From positions 62,001-126,000 of the forward strand of contig JAQBQE010000039.1 of NCBI GenBank assembly GCA_028287135.1: a stretch of DNA of 64,000 nt, read 5' to 3'. This stretch comes from Myxococcales bacterium (GTDB taxonomy: Bacteria; Myxococcota_A; Polyangia; Haliangiales; Haliangiaceae). Positions within the stretch are counted from its first letter, which is position 1; the number at the start of each line of letters is the position of its first letter. This document shows, piece after piece, positions 24,736 through 34,172 of this stretch. The translations under genes and the position numbers were made by a program. Below the pieces are notes generated by a model. The model did no database searches, was not told where the DNA came from, and saw only the letters and a list, made by a program, of their open reading frames with translations.

Positions 24736-24751
24736 AGCACGGGACGTACCA
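24736..24751 (-). promoter_or_regulatory. Candidate sigma-54 promoter of peptide gene 4
   Basis: On the minus strand TGGTACG-TCCC-GTGC-T shows correct spacing, one mismatch in the -24 block and the same GTGC as peptide genes 1 and 3. The predicted start of transcription falls at the ATG, so the transcript would be leaderless or the site is fortuitous. Confidence 0.4.
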
Positions 24752-24826
24752 CCTGCGGTGATCAACGAGTCCGCCTGGTTACGAGGTGACCCGGCGTGGC
24801 TCCTGCCTACCCGGGAAGGCGATCCG

Positions 24827-25243
24827 CTACAGCCAGGCCCAGGCCATGTCGCCGAACAGCTCGACCCGGATGTCGACGCCGAGGTTGCCCTGGCTGCTGT
24901 TGCGGACCAGCAGGTACCAGTCAGCGGCGGACGTCGGCTGGAACGTGTAGTCGACCGTCATCACGTCGAGCTCCTCGTGCACGGTCTGCGTCTCGTCGTT
25001 CGCGTGACCGTGGATGTTCCAGTCGATCTGCGCGATCGGTGCGGACAGCTTGATCACCGCGTAGTCGCCGGGGCCGCCGGTCAGCGTGCCCTCGGCGAAC
25101 ATCCCCGGCACGAGCGACCGGTTGTCGGTGATGACCTCGCGCGGCGTTCCTCCGATCAGCGCGTCGGAGAAGTTCTGCCCACCTTCACCGCAGGCGGCGA
25201 GCAGGAGCACGATCGATGCGAGACCGGGTGCGAGACGCGTCAT
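24827..25243 (-). CDS. Lipoprotein with WNIHGHA motif, paralogue B
   Basis: The 138-residue lipoprotein (lipobox LAAC, Cys18) carries an exported domain of about 110 residues with GDYAVIKLSAPIAQIDWNIH, then GHANDETQTVHEELDV and a C-terminal SADWYLLVRNSSQGNLGVDI. The gene at 25659 encodes a clear paralogue with the same order of motifs (IKLTAMLPDLGWNIHGHANG, SDWYLLVRNEGTANLEVQI). Several conserved His (IHGHA and the HEE/EEH region) could bind metal. It is the last gene of a minus-strand set headed by a YcnI-like copper protein. The fold resembles exported beta-sandwich domains, but I do not recognise the family. Confidence 0.75.
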   Translation of the reverse strand: MTRLAPGLASIVLLLAACGEGGQNFSDALIGGTPREVITDNRSLVPGMFAEGTLTGGPGDYAVIKLSAPIAQIDWNIHGHANDETQTVHEELDVMTVDYTFQPTSAADWYLLVRNSSQGNLGVDIRVELFGDMAWAWL

Positions 25244-25290
25244 CAGGCGCGCGATCTAGGCAGAACCGCACCGGCGTTGCAACGCGGATC

Positions 25291-25662
25291 TCAGGGCATG
25301 CCGCAGGCGATCCACTCACCGAGCTGCCGGCGCTCCTCGAGCGACGGCTTGTCGCCGTCCGGCGGCATCGATGTGTTCGTCGCTGCGGGTCCCGAGGCGG
25401 TCGTGAAGTCGATGTGCTCGGACACCGCCTTGATCCCGAAAATGGTGTCGAAGTCGTGGAACGACGTCGCACCCATCCGGTCCTTGCCGACGAGCTTCGA
25501 GTCATGACAGCGCGTGCAGTAGCTCTCCATGAACGGCTTGCCGAAGTTCTCGTACGTCAGCGGTGAGGCCGTCGGGCACGTCGATTCCGTCGGCGGCCCG
25601 AACAGGGGAACGTCGTTGGGGCATCCCGCGAGCGCGAGGACGAGGAGCATCCACCGGGTCAT
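25291..25662 (-). CDS. Mono-haem cytochrome c-like lipoprotein
   Basis: The 123-residue product has a lipoprotein signal (lipobox LAGC, Cys14) and one CTRCH haem-binding motif (49-53) in the sequence GKPFMESYCTRCHDSKLVG. A later TSMPPDG supplies a probable Met ligand. The length and the C-terminal EERRQLGEWIACGMP fit small class I cytochromes of the periplasm. Start is taken as ATG 25662, because the GGAG lies 6 bp before it but directly abuts the alternative ATG 25668. It sits between two paralogous lipoproteins in the YcnI-linked operon and overlaps the next upstream gene by 4 bp, so co-translation is likely. Confidence 0.82.
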   Translation of the reverse strand: MTRWMLLVLALAGCPNDVPLFGPPTESTCPTASPLTYENFGKPFMESYCTRCHDSKLVGKDRMGATSFHDFDTIFGIKAVSEHIDFTTASGPAATNTSMPPDGDKPSLEERRQLGEWIACGMP

Positions 25663-26096
25663 TGCCATCTCCAGGTCATGTCACCGTAGATCTCGACGCG
25701 GATCTGCACCTCGAGGTTGGCGGTGCCCTCGTTGCGCACGAGCAGGTACCAGTCGGATTCAGACGTCGGCGAGAACACGTACTCGACCATCGCCTTGCCG
25801 TGCTCCTCGTACGCGATCTGGGTACCGCCGTTCGCGTGACCGTGGATGTTCCAGCCAAGATCGGGAAGCATGGCCGTCAGCTTGATCACGGCGAGGTCAC
25901 CGGGGCCACCGGTCATGATGCCCTCGACGAGCTCGGTCGGGACGAGACCCGGCATCGACGTGATCACCTCGCGCGGTGGCGCATCGGGGATCGCCGCGTC
26001 AGACACGGTCGCGTCCGGCGTGGTCATGCTGTCGTCACTGCACGCAGCGGTGCCGAGCAGGGCGAGCGCCACCACGCAACCTGTCGCGTACTTCAC
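25659..26096 (-). CDS. Lipoprotein with WNIHGHA motif, paralogue A
   Basis: From GTG 26096 the product is 145 residues with signal peptide KYATGCVVALALLGTAAC (lipobox TAAC). The mature part is about 50% alike to the gene at 24827, including PREVIT, GGPGDLAVIKL, WNIHGHANG and SDWYLLVRN. The GTG overlaps the stop of the upstream gene, typical of a compact operon. Conserved His residues (WNIHGHANGGTQIAYEEHGK) suggest metal binding, in line with the YcnI-like protein two genes upstream, but that is inference. Confidence 0.75.
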   Translation of the reverse strand: MKYATGCVVALALLGTAACSDDSMTTPDATVSDAAIPDAPPREVITSMPGLVPTELVEGIMTGGPGDLAVIKLTAMLPDLGWNIHGHANGGTQIAYEEHGKAMVEYVFSPTSESDWYLLVRNEGTANLEVQIRVEIYGDMTWRWQ

Positions 26097-26320
26097 AACG
26101 TGTGCCCCCCGGGGATGAAGCCCGGCGGCAACAGCTCGCACGGCAGCTGCCCGGTCGGGACCCGCGGAAGATCGGTCGGTCGCTCGAGACACGGAAAAAT
26201 CGACTGAGGACCCGCATCCGACGAGGGTGCGTCCTCGGCGGGCGCCGCGTCCTTCGGCGCAGTCAGGTTGTCACCGCAGGCTCCGGCGAGCAGCGCGGCA
26301 ATCATGATGATCCGCCTCAT
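26093..26320 (-). CDS. Small lipoprotein
   Basis: The 75-residue product from ATG 26320 has a lipoprotein signal (lipobox AGAC, Cys15) followed by an acidic, Ala/Pro-rich tether and PTGQLPCELLPPGFIPGGH, with two Cys. It starts 3 bp after the YcnI-like gene and overlaps the next gene by 4 bp. No family is recognised; it probably is a structural or maturation partner of its operon neighbours. Confidence 0.65.
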   Translation of the reverse strand: MRRIIMIAALLAGACGDNLTAPKDAAPAEDAPSSDAGPQSIFPCLERPTDLPRVPTGQLPCELLPPGFIPGGHTL

Positions 26321-26322
26321 GA

Positions 26323-27039
26323 TCAGTACCGGACCCAGACTTCGTCGCCCGCGACGAGATCGGTGGTGAGCGCCGTGGTCCCGGCGGTCGCCGCGATCAG
26401 GGCGACCGTGCTCGCGTTCGCGCTGTACGCCGCGACGCCCTTCCACACGATCAGCGCGTCACCGAAGTAGGTGCCGAGCTTGGCCGCAGGAACCGTCACG
26501 CCCGCCGGGATCGTGAACTTGTTCCAGCCGGTCGGGTTCAAGCGGGCGGGCACGACGACGAGCTGGGCGGCCGGATTGCCGGTCGTGGCACCCTCGGGCT
26601 GATCCCAGCTCGCGGTGACATCACCGTTCGGCGTCTGACAGACCTGGTGCACGGTGAACTGGATCTTCGAGAACGGCGTGTTCGGAACGCGCGCGCGGAT
26701 CGTGATCTCGTAGTAGCCGTCGTCGTCGGGCAGGATCTCGGAGACCGGCTTGACCCACTCGATCGCCGTGACCGCGGTGCCGGCCTTGGTGAACGTTGGC
26801 TTGCCGAAGTCGCTGGTCAGCGCGCGCACGCTGGTGACGCCGGCCGGAATCTCGACGCGAACCTTGTAGGTGTCGTAGTGCGCGGTCCCGACCTCGCAGC
26901 CGTGACCGACGCTGAACGTGATCTTCGAGGACTTGTCGGCAGCCGCGGGGCCGCTGGCGATGGAGACGTGGGCGAGCGCAACGCTCGAGGAGAGAACACC
27001 GGCGAGCACGACGCTGCCGAAGACATGCTTGGTCGACAT
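26323..27039 (-). CDS. YcnI-like (DUF1775) copper-binding protein
   Basis: YcnI-family proteins bind Cu(II) at their mature N-terminus. The 238-residue product has a signal peptide (VVLAGVLSSSVALA) whose cleavage would leave HVSIASG, so His24 becomes the N-terminal residue that forms the copper site of the family. The DUF1775 fold follows (YKVRVEIPAGVTSVRAL, VTAIEWVKPVSEILPDDDGYY with a conserved Trp, and FTVHQVCQTPNGDVTASWDQ). A membrane helix usual in some homologues is absent. It leads an operon with a haem lipoprotein and paralogous lipoproteins. The link to copper is based on family knowledge. Confidence 0.85.
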   Translation of the reverse strand: MSTKHVFGSVVLAGVLSSSVALAHVSIASGPAAADKSSKITFSVGHGCEVGTAHYDTYKVRVEIPAGVTSVRALTSDFGKPTFTKAGTAVTAIEWVKPVSEILPDDDGYYEITIRARVPNTPFSKIQFTVHQVCQTPNGDVTASWDQPEGATTGNPAAQLVVVPARLNPTGWNKFTIPAGVTVPAAKLGTYFGDALIVWKGVAAYSANASTVALIAATAGTTALTTDLVAGDEVWVRY

Positions 27040-27123
27040 GGAACGAACCTCCGACCATCCGCGAGGCAGATGGCCTTCAATGACTGAGTACGAACAACGA
27101 ATGAACGTGGACTGCCGGACCCG

Positions 27124-27459
27124 CTAGAACGGGGGCGTCTCAGGTCGATCGTGTCTCGGCGCAGGCATCGCGAGCGTGTCGTGCTCGATCTCGATCACGA
27201 TGCGGGTCTCGGTCGCAACGGCGGGTTCCGGAACGATCGCCGGCAGCACCTGAGGAGCGACGCGCTCGGCCTCGCCGCTGCAGCGCTTCATGACCGGGTC
27301 GGCGGGCCGATCACTATCGTGATCGTGGCACTTGCAGATCTCGGGATCCGGGCAGCAGCACTGGGTCTCACCGACGATTCCGGAGGCTGCGAATGCGGTC
27401 ACGCTGCTGGCGAGCAGAGCCAGGACAGCGACGACGGGCAACAGCCAGCGCACGAACAC
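27124..27459 (-). CDS. Exported or membrane-anchored Cys/His-rich protein
   Basis: The 111-residue product starts with one hydrophobic segment (LLPVVAVLALLASSVTAFA), then a likely metal-binding cluster TQCCCPDPEICKCHDHDSD with five Cys and two His, and a Pro/Val-rich tail with VIEIEHDT. It stands 84 bp upstream of the YcnI-like gene on the same strand and may belong to that operon. The CCC/CKCHDHD cluster could bind copper or zinc. No described family is recognised. Confidence 0.7.
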   Translation of the reverse strand: MFVRWLLPVVAVLALLASSVTAFAASGIVGETQCCCPDPEICKCHDHDSDRPADPVMKRCSGEAERVAPQVLPAIVPEPAVATETRIVIEIEHDTLAMPAPRHDRPETPPF

Positions 27460-27564
27460 GACCCCGATAGTAGGTCAGAGTTTGCGCTGTCGTGTCAATT
27501 GGACCTGTTGGCAGGCGCTGACGCGGTGCGACCGGGAGCACGCGCGTGCGGCAACTGCGCGCGC

Positions 27565-27900
27565 TTACTCATCGACGGGGCGACAGGCATGTACGGTGAG
27601 CACTCGCCCATCGGTGAGGTCGCACACGAACACCACGCAGGTGCCCGGCGGAGCGTAGTTCATGAGCGCGGCGTGGTCGCACGCCACCGAGCACGCGCCG
27701 TCGCGCGGTAGCACGCTGCACACATCGGGCTCGGCTTCCTCGGGGGTGTCGACCTGCGCGGGCCTGCCGCCGTGTGCCGGGTCGCTCACCACCGTGATGT
27801 CGTCCTCGGGCACGTCGGCCTCGCCGACCGGCTCACCAGCCTCCACGCAAGCAGCGCATCCCAGCAGAGCAGCGAGCGCGAGCTGGCGGGGGAGGGTCAT
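27565..27900 (-). CDS. Small Cys-containing lipoprotein
   Basis: The 111-residue product from ATG 27900 (AAGGTG upstream) has a lipoprotein signal (lipobox CAAC), an acidic tether (EPVGEADVPEDDITVVSD), and a Cys-rich C-terminal part: DVCSVLPRDGACSVACDHAA and GTCVVFVCDLTDGRVLTVHA. The six mature Cys probably form disulphides. It is upstream of the Cys/His-rich gene, 105 bp away. The function is unknown. Confidence 0.65.
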   Translation of the reverse strand: MTLPRQLALAALLGCAACVEAGEPVGEADVPEDDITVVSDPAHGGRPAQVDTPEEAEPDVCSVLPRDGACSVACDHAALMNYAPPGTCVVFVCDLTDGRVLTVHACRPVDE

Positions 27901-27989
27901 GCTCACCTTCACAGCATCCGGCGTGCCGGCGCGGCTTCATGCCGCACCCCGCCACGAGTGAGAGACCGTCGCAGCTACGGTCAGCGGCA

Positions 27990-28346
27990 GCCCTGCGCGT
28001 GTTCGTTCGATCGACGGCGATCGCGCGGATGTTTCCCGACCGGCTCTGATCGATCCAGACGTCGGGCTGCGCGCCGGGTGACGACGCCGAGTGGCGCTCG
28101 ACCGACGGCACGCCGTACCAGTGACCTGCGCTGAACAGGTCGGCGCCCGCGCCGAAGGCGACCGAGCTGACACCCCACAACGTGGTCGGCACGAGGACGC
28201 CCGTTGCCATGGAGCCCCGCTGGAGCAGCCGGATCTCGGTGCTGGTGAGCCCGCCGGCGACCGCGATCTGCCGATCGTCCTCGCTGATCGCGACGGCAGC
28301 GAGCGCGGCATTAGCGACGGCGATCGTGCCGCGTGACGTTTGCTAG
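27990..28346 (-). pseudogene. Fragment of a WD40-repeat-like protein
   Basis: On the minus strand the frame reads GTIAVANAALAAVAISEDDR, QIAVAGGLTSTEIRLLQRGS and VSSVAFGAGADLFSAGHWYG, the rhythm of WD40/Sgp1-type blades. There is no start codon at its 5' end, where a TAG precedes it, and similarity fades after NIRAIAVDRTN. The reading frame then runs into the neighbouring lipoprotein gene in another frame. This looks like the relic of a much longer gene. The 455-bp stretch between real genes holds nothing else that I can support. Confidence 0.45.
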
Positions 28347-28355
28347 GATGGCGGC

Positions 28356-29021
28356 GTGAGTCGCACGCTGGGCCAGTTCATCGCCGAGGAGCAGCTCGTG
28401 CCGTGGCTCGCGGATAACGTCGCGCACATCAACAAGGCGTCGGGCAAGGGCGCGAAGGAGACGTCGAAGCTCGTCAAGCTCGCGGTGTCGTGCGGCGCCT
28501 GCAAGGCGACCAAGACGTGCTGCTGGTCGCTCGTCGTGGCGCGCCTCTACGAGGGGATGATCGTCGCGGCACGGCTCAAGGACAGCGGTCGCGATACGCC
28601 CGAGATGCGCGAGCAGCTGCGCACCCGCGCGGAGGCGATGGAGGCCGCGAGCCCGTACGACTGGCGCACGCCGTGCCTGTTTCTCGACGAGCGAGAGCGC
28701 TGCACGGTCTACGACGTGCGGCCGACCTCGTGCGGCGCGCTCTACGTCTACACGCCACCTGAGCTGTGCACGACGCGCGCGCAGGAGATCAAAGCGTACG
28801 TCGCCGCCAACGAGCTCGCCGCCGCGACCGAGCTCGAGGAAGCGTTTCGTCAGAGGCTGTCGCTGCGCCACAAGGTCGGGCGCCGCTACCTCGGCGTGTT
28901 GCCGCGGATGGTGCTGGTCTCGCTCGAAGCGTGGGACCGCGAGGACTTCCGCGACTACCTGCGCCAGCTGCCGTGGCCCAGCGGCGAGGACATCGCTCGC
29001 TGGAGCCCGACGACGACCTGA
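28356..29021 (+). CDS. YkgJ family cysteine-cluster protein
   Basis: The product (221 residues, GTG start) has the YkgJ-type metal-binding cluster: CGACKATKTCC near residue 46, then PCLFLDERERCTVYDVRPTS and CGALY. In this family the Cys residues are thought to bind an iron-sulphur cluster or zinc. The C-terminal 80 residues are helical and lack signatures. The downstream peroxiredoxin gene is convergent and directly abuts. The biochemical role of the family is not settled. Confidence 0.85.
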   Translation: MSRTLGQFIAEEQLVPWLADNVAHINKASGKGAKETSKLVKLAVSCGACKATKTCCWSLVVARLYEGMIVAARLKDSGRDTPEMREQLRTRAEAMEAASPYDWRTPCLFLDERERCTVYDVRPTSCGALYVYTPPELCTTRAQEIKAYVAANELAAATELEEAFRQRLSLRHKVGRRYLGVLPRMVLVSLEAWDREDFRDYLRQLPWPSGEDIARWSPTTT

Positions 29022-29654
29022 CTATTTCGGCTGCGAGACGAGGCGGAGGTACGGCTTGACCGTCTTCCAGCCATCCGGGAACAGCGTCTTCGCCTCCTCG
29101 TCCTTGACCGACGGAACGATGATCACGTCACCGCCCTGCTTCCAGTCCGACGGGGTCGCGACCTTGTGCTTCGCCGTGAGCTGCAGTGAATCGATCACGC
29201 GCAGGATCTCGTCGAAGTTGCGGCCCGTGCTCGCCGGGTACGTCAGGGACAGCTTGAGCTTCTTGTCGGGGCCGATGATGAACACCGAGCGCACCGTGAA
29301 CGTGTCGCTCGCGTTCGGATGGATCATCCCGTAGAGGTTCGCGACCTTCTTGTCGGAGTCGGCGATCAGCGGGAAGTTGAGCGCGTGGCCCTGGGTCTCC
29401 TTGATGTCCGCGGCCCAGTCCTTGTGCGAGCCGAGCGGATCGACCGAGAGGCCGATCACCTTCACGTTGCGCTTGTCGAACTCGGGCTTCAGCGCCGCAA
29501 CGCGGCCGAGCTCGGTCGTGCACACCGGGGTGAAGTCCTTCGGGTGCGAGAACAACACGCCCCAGCCAGTACCCAGGTAGTCGTGGAACTTGATCGGACC
29601 TTCGGTGGTCTCGGCGGTGAAATCAGGAACGTCGTCTCCGAGCTGCAGTGCCAT
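29022..29654 (-). CDS. 1-Cys peroxiredoxin (Prx6 type)
   Basis: Prx6-type enzymes reduce hydrogen peroxide and alkyl hydroperoxides in the cytoplasm. The 210-residue product shows the active-site segment PKDFTPVCTTELG with peroxidatic Cys45. This is the only Cys, so it must use an external reductant. The length, GLSVDPLGSHKDWAADI and the C-terminal TPSDWKQGGDVIIVPSVKDE extension are typical of Prx6. ATG 29654 has good N-terminal agreement (LQLGDDVPDF). It forms no operon; the upstream 100 bp presumably holds its promoter. Confidence 0.93.
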   Translation of the reverse strand: MALQLGDDVPDFTAETTEGPIKFHDYLGTGWGVLFSHPKDFTPVCTTELGRVAALKPEFDKRNVKVIGLSVDPLGSHKDWAADIKETQGHALNFPLIADSDKKVANLYGMIHPNASDTFTVRSVFIIGPDKKLKLSLTYPASTGRNFDEILRVIDSLQLTAKHKVATPSDWKQGGDVIIVPSVKDEEAKTLFPDGWKTVKPYLRLVSQPK

Positions 29655-29755
29655 CGCGGCCTCCGTGATCGTGTTGAGGTATCCGTTTTAGCGGATGAGT
29701 CCACGAGGGGCAAGCGGGTTCCCGCGCGATTCGAAACCGCCGCGGTGAGCGATGG

Positions 29756-30328
29756 CTAGTCGCGATACTCGGTGCGGACCATCGCGAGAGCCGCGGTTCC
29801 GATCGCGAGCAGACCGGGGATGACCATCGCGTGCCACAGGCTGATCTCGAGCACGCCGCGGACCTTGGTCGCGCCGAACAGGGTGACGACGGCGAGCATC
29901 GCGCACATGCCGCACAGAAACGCCCAGCCAGCACGGCTGCGCTTCAAGGACTTCCTCGTGAGTGCGGGGAGCAGCATGCCGATCAGGAGGAGCGTCGCGG
30001 GGAGCACGACGTGCAGGCCCTTGCGGTAGGCCGCCACGGCAGCGGCGATCGACGCGAAGCCGATCAGGAATGCGATGGCGTGGCCGATCAGGCGAGGCCA
30101 GCGAACGGCGGCAGCACCGGCGGCCGCGAGGGCCACCGTCAGCGACGCGAACGAGATCCGCACGCCGTTGATGTCGTCGCCGCTGACCGGCCCGTAGACC
30201 GCCACGCGATCGGCGAAGTACGCACTCGAGAGATAGAAGAACAATCCGTTGAGAGCGAGGGCAACGCCCGCGATGATCATCGCGACCTTGGTCGCCTCAC
30301 GGGGGTCGTGCTCGACGATGTCAGCCAT
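29756..30328 (-). CDS. Predicted multi-pass membrane protein
   Basis: The 190-residue product has about six hydrophobic segments (VAMIIAGVALALNGLFFYLS, FASLTVALAAAGAAAVRW, LIGHAIAFLIGFASIAAAVA, VVLPATLLLIGMLLPALT, AFLCGMCAMLAVVTLFG and VIPGLLAIGTAALAM). No family motif is recognised. It is divergent from the hybrid kinase at 30456. Confidence 0.65.
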   Translation of the reverse strand: MADIVEHDPREATKVAMIIAGVALALNGLFFYLSSAYFADRVAVYGPVSGDDINGVRISFASLTVALAAAGAAAVRWPRLIGHAIAFLIGFASIAAAVAAYRKGLHVVLPATLLLIGMLLPALTRKSLKRSRAGWAFLCGMCAMLAVVTLFGATKVRGVLEISLWHAMVIPGLLAIGTAALAMVRTEYRD

Positions 30329-30455
30329 CGCCGGATAGCATGCGCCACTTGTCCCCGGTCGACAACGGTCTTGCGTGCGCCTCTGAGACGCGGGGTCCGA
30401 GGCGCACTCTCGTCGTCACGGGTTGGCGGTGGTAGTCCGAAGCAGAGGCTGAACC

Positions 30456-32439
30456 GTGTACGTGTCGAAGAGCCAGGGCTGGTTGGCGCGACCCAGCAAG
30501 GCGTACGGCTTTGCTGCGATCGTCACGGTCGTCTGCCTGGCGTGCGGCCTCGCACTGCGTTCCATCGTCGATCCGGTCCCGCGCACGATCTTCGTGCTGG
30601 TGATCGGAATCGTGACCCACTACGCCGGGCGCGGGCCTGCGGTCGTCGCGCTGCTCGGCTCGGCCGTGCTCGGACATCTCGCGGGGCTCTGGCCGAACAC
30701 GACACCGGGTCTGGTCGCCACCGTGTTCCTTCTGATCGCGGGAGCGGGCGTCATCTGGGTGATCTCGTCGCTCGAGCGAACGTGGCTGGCGCTCGCTCGC
30801 GAGCATGATCGGCGAGAGATCCTGCAGAGCGTCAGCGCGGAGCTCGATCAATCGCTCGATTACAGGCAGACCATACCGGCCGCGACCAAGCTGATCGTGC
30901 CGCGGTTTGCGGACTGGTGCGCGGTTCTGATTCGCCACGATGGCGAGCTCGAGCGTGTTGCGACCGTTGCGGCGGACCCGGGCAAGCTCTCGATCGTGGC
31001 GGATCTCGGTGAGCGCAACCCGATCGAGCCCGAGGCACGCCACGGCGCCGGGAAGGTCCTGCGCACCGGCGAGCCCGAGCTGGTTCCGTACATCGACCAG
31101 CAGAACCTCGCCGAGCTGTTCCCCGACCCCTCTCATCGCGAGAAGCTGCGCACCCTCGACATCCGGTCGTACGTGTGCGCGCCGATCCAGCGCGAGGACC
31201 GCGTGCTCGGTGTGATCACCCTCGCGATGTCGGAGTCAGGGCGCGTGTATGCGCAGGACGACCTGCAACTGGTGATGTTGCTGGCGTCGCGCATCGCGAT
31301 CGCGATCGAGAATGCGCAGCTGTTCCAGACCGCCCAGGTGGATCGCGCGAGCGCGCAGGAGGCCAACCGTGCCAAGGATGACTTCCTCGCGATGCTCGGC
31401 CACGAGCTGCGCAACCCCCTCGCGCCGATTCGCACGGCGCTCGAGCTGATGAAGCTGCGCGAGCCCGACGCCCTCGTGCACGAGCGCACCGTGATCGATC
31501 GTCAGGTCTCGCAGCTGGTCGCACTGGTCGACGATCTTCTCGATGTGGCGCGGATCGCTCGCGGGCTGGTCGAGCTGCACCGTCGACCGGTGTCGCTTCT
31601 GGACGTCGTTGCGAAGGGCGTCGAGACGGCGAGCCCCCTCGTCGAGTCACGTCAGCACGAGCTCCGGATCGACATCGATCCACGGCTCGTCGTCGATGGC
31701 GATCCGCTTCGCCTCGCGCAGGTCGTCGCGAACCTCGTCACCAATGCAGCGAAATACACCGCGCCCCACGGAACCATCGAGGTCACCGGGCAGCGGCGCG
31801 GCGACAGCGCCGTCCTCGCCGTGCGAGACACCGGGATCGGGATCCCGGCGGACATGCTATCGCGGGTGTTCGATACCTTCGTGCAAGCACCGCAGGCGAT
31901 CGATCGCGCGGGCGGCGGGCTCGGTCTCGGGTTGACGATCGTCAAGAGCTTCGTCGAGCTCCATGGCGGCAAGGTGACCGCATCGAGCAACGGGCCTGGC
32001 GCAGGCACCGTGTTCGAGGTCGTCCTGCCCTTGCTCGCGGCACAGCCAGCCGTCGCGACTGCGGAGCCTCCACCGGAGCACGTGCCCCGCCGTGGCCGGG
32101 TGCTCGTCGTCGACGACAATCCCGATGCGCTCTCGATGCTCGCCGACGCGCTCGAGCAGGTCGGCTACACCACCGCGCGAGCGCACGACGGTCCATCGGC
32201 GCTTGCCGTCGCGGCGGACCTCCACCCGGATGTCGCGCTGCTCGACATCGGCCTACCGGTGATGGACGGCTACGAGCTCGCGCGTCGCCTGCGCGAGGTC
32301 GACGCCGGCGTGAAGCTGGTCGCGGTCACCGGGTATGGCCGACCGGGTGATTTCGACCGGTCGCAGCGGGCCGGCTTCGCCGCGCACCTCGTGAAGCCGA
32401 TCTCGATCTCGACGGTCGAGTCGACGCTCGATCGGCTGG

Positions 32440-32456
<17 letters not shown>
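30456..32456 (+). CDS. Membrane-bound hybrid histidine kinase with GAF and receiver domains
   Basis: The 666-residue product from GTG 30456 begins with three to four membrane segments like the KdpD/DUF4118 region (FAAIVTVVCLACGLAL, IFVLVIGIVTHYAG, VVALLGSAVLGHL, VATVFLLIAGAGVIWV). A GAF domain follows (about 125-285). The kinase core has the H-box LGHELRNPLAPI, the N-box VVANLVTNAAKYT, DTGIGIPADM and GGLGLGLTIV. A receiver ends the protein (VLVVDDNPDALSML, acceptor in ALLDIGLPVMDGYE, Lys in LVKPISI). Its stop codon region overlaps by 17 bp the 3' end of the convergent Ser/Thr kinase gene. No response regulator gene adjoins it. Confidence 0.9.
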
Positions 32457-33615
<1,159 letters not shown>

Positions 33616-33616
33616 C

Positions 33617-34168
33617 TTGCCTTCCTGCGAGGGACGGTCTGACACCACGGGGATCTTCGCGACCTTACCACCGATTTCCGACGGGCCGCGTGGTCGGTCC
33701 GGGCTACGTCTCGGCGCTCGAGGATCCCCCCGTCCGCGGAGCACGTCGCTCCACGTTGCCGCTGCGTTCGCGGAGCCCACCGATCCATTCCCGTCGAAGA
33801 GCGCACCCACGGCCTTGCCGGGAAGTGGCGCCACGCCTGGCACGCTCGCGCCGCTGCTCGCGTCACCGGCACAGCTCGTCGCCGCACTGTCGAAGGACGC
33901 GTCGGTCTCGGTGTTCGGGACGTCCAAGCAGGAACGCGCGTTCGGTCCCGCAGCCGCGCGCTCCCCGCTGAAGAAGTGGGGCAAGCTCGCGATCTCGATC
34001 CAGGGCCCCGTGCGCGAGGTCCGCGGCAAGACCTGGGGGTTCGCGCAGGCGAACCTCGCCCTCGATACCAAGGAGAAGTATCCGGTGCGGATGGCCGGCC
34101 TGGTCATCGCGCGTCCCGATGCGAAGGGCGTGTGGCAGGTCGTGGTCGTGCAGTACACGGCGCTTTGA
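33617..34168 (+). CDS. Hypothetical exported protein, 5' end probably truncated
   Basis: The frame that ends at 34168 is protein-like from about residue 45: LHVAAAFAEPTDPFPSKSAP, then LVAALSKDASVSVFGTSKQE, WGKLAISIQGPVREVRGKTW, and VRMAGLVIARPDAKGVWQVV. The fold may be SnoaL/NTF2-like. AAAFA-EP resembles the end of a signal peptide, but the residues before it (RSGLRLGARGSPRPRSTS) look non-coding and the only starts are a TTG inside the divergent kinase's leader region. I therefore suspect that the 5' part has been lost or shifted. Function is unknown. Confidence 0.5.
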   Translation: MPSCEGRSDTTGIFATLPPISDGPRGRSGLRLGARGSPRPRSTSLHVAAAFAEPTDPFPSKSAPTALPGSGATPGTLAPLLASPAQLVAALSKDASVSVFGTSKQERAFGPAAARSPLKKWGKLAISIQGPVREVRGKTWGFAQANLALDTKEKYPVRMAGLVIARPDAKGVWQVVVVQYTAL

Positions 34169-34172
34169 GCGG

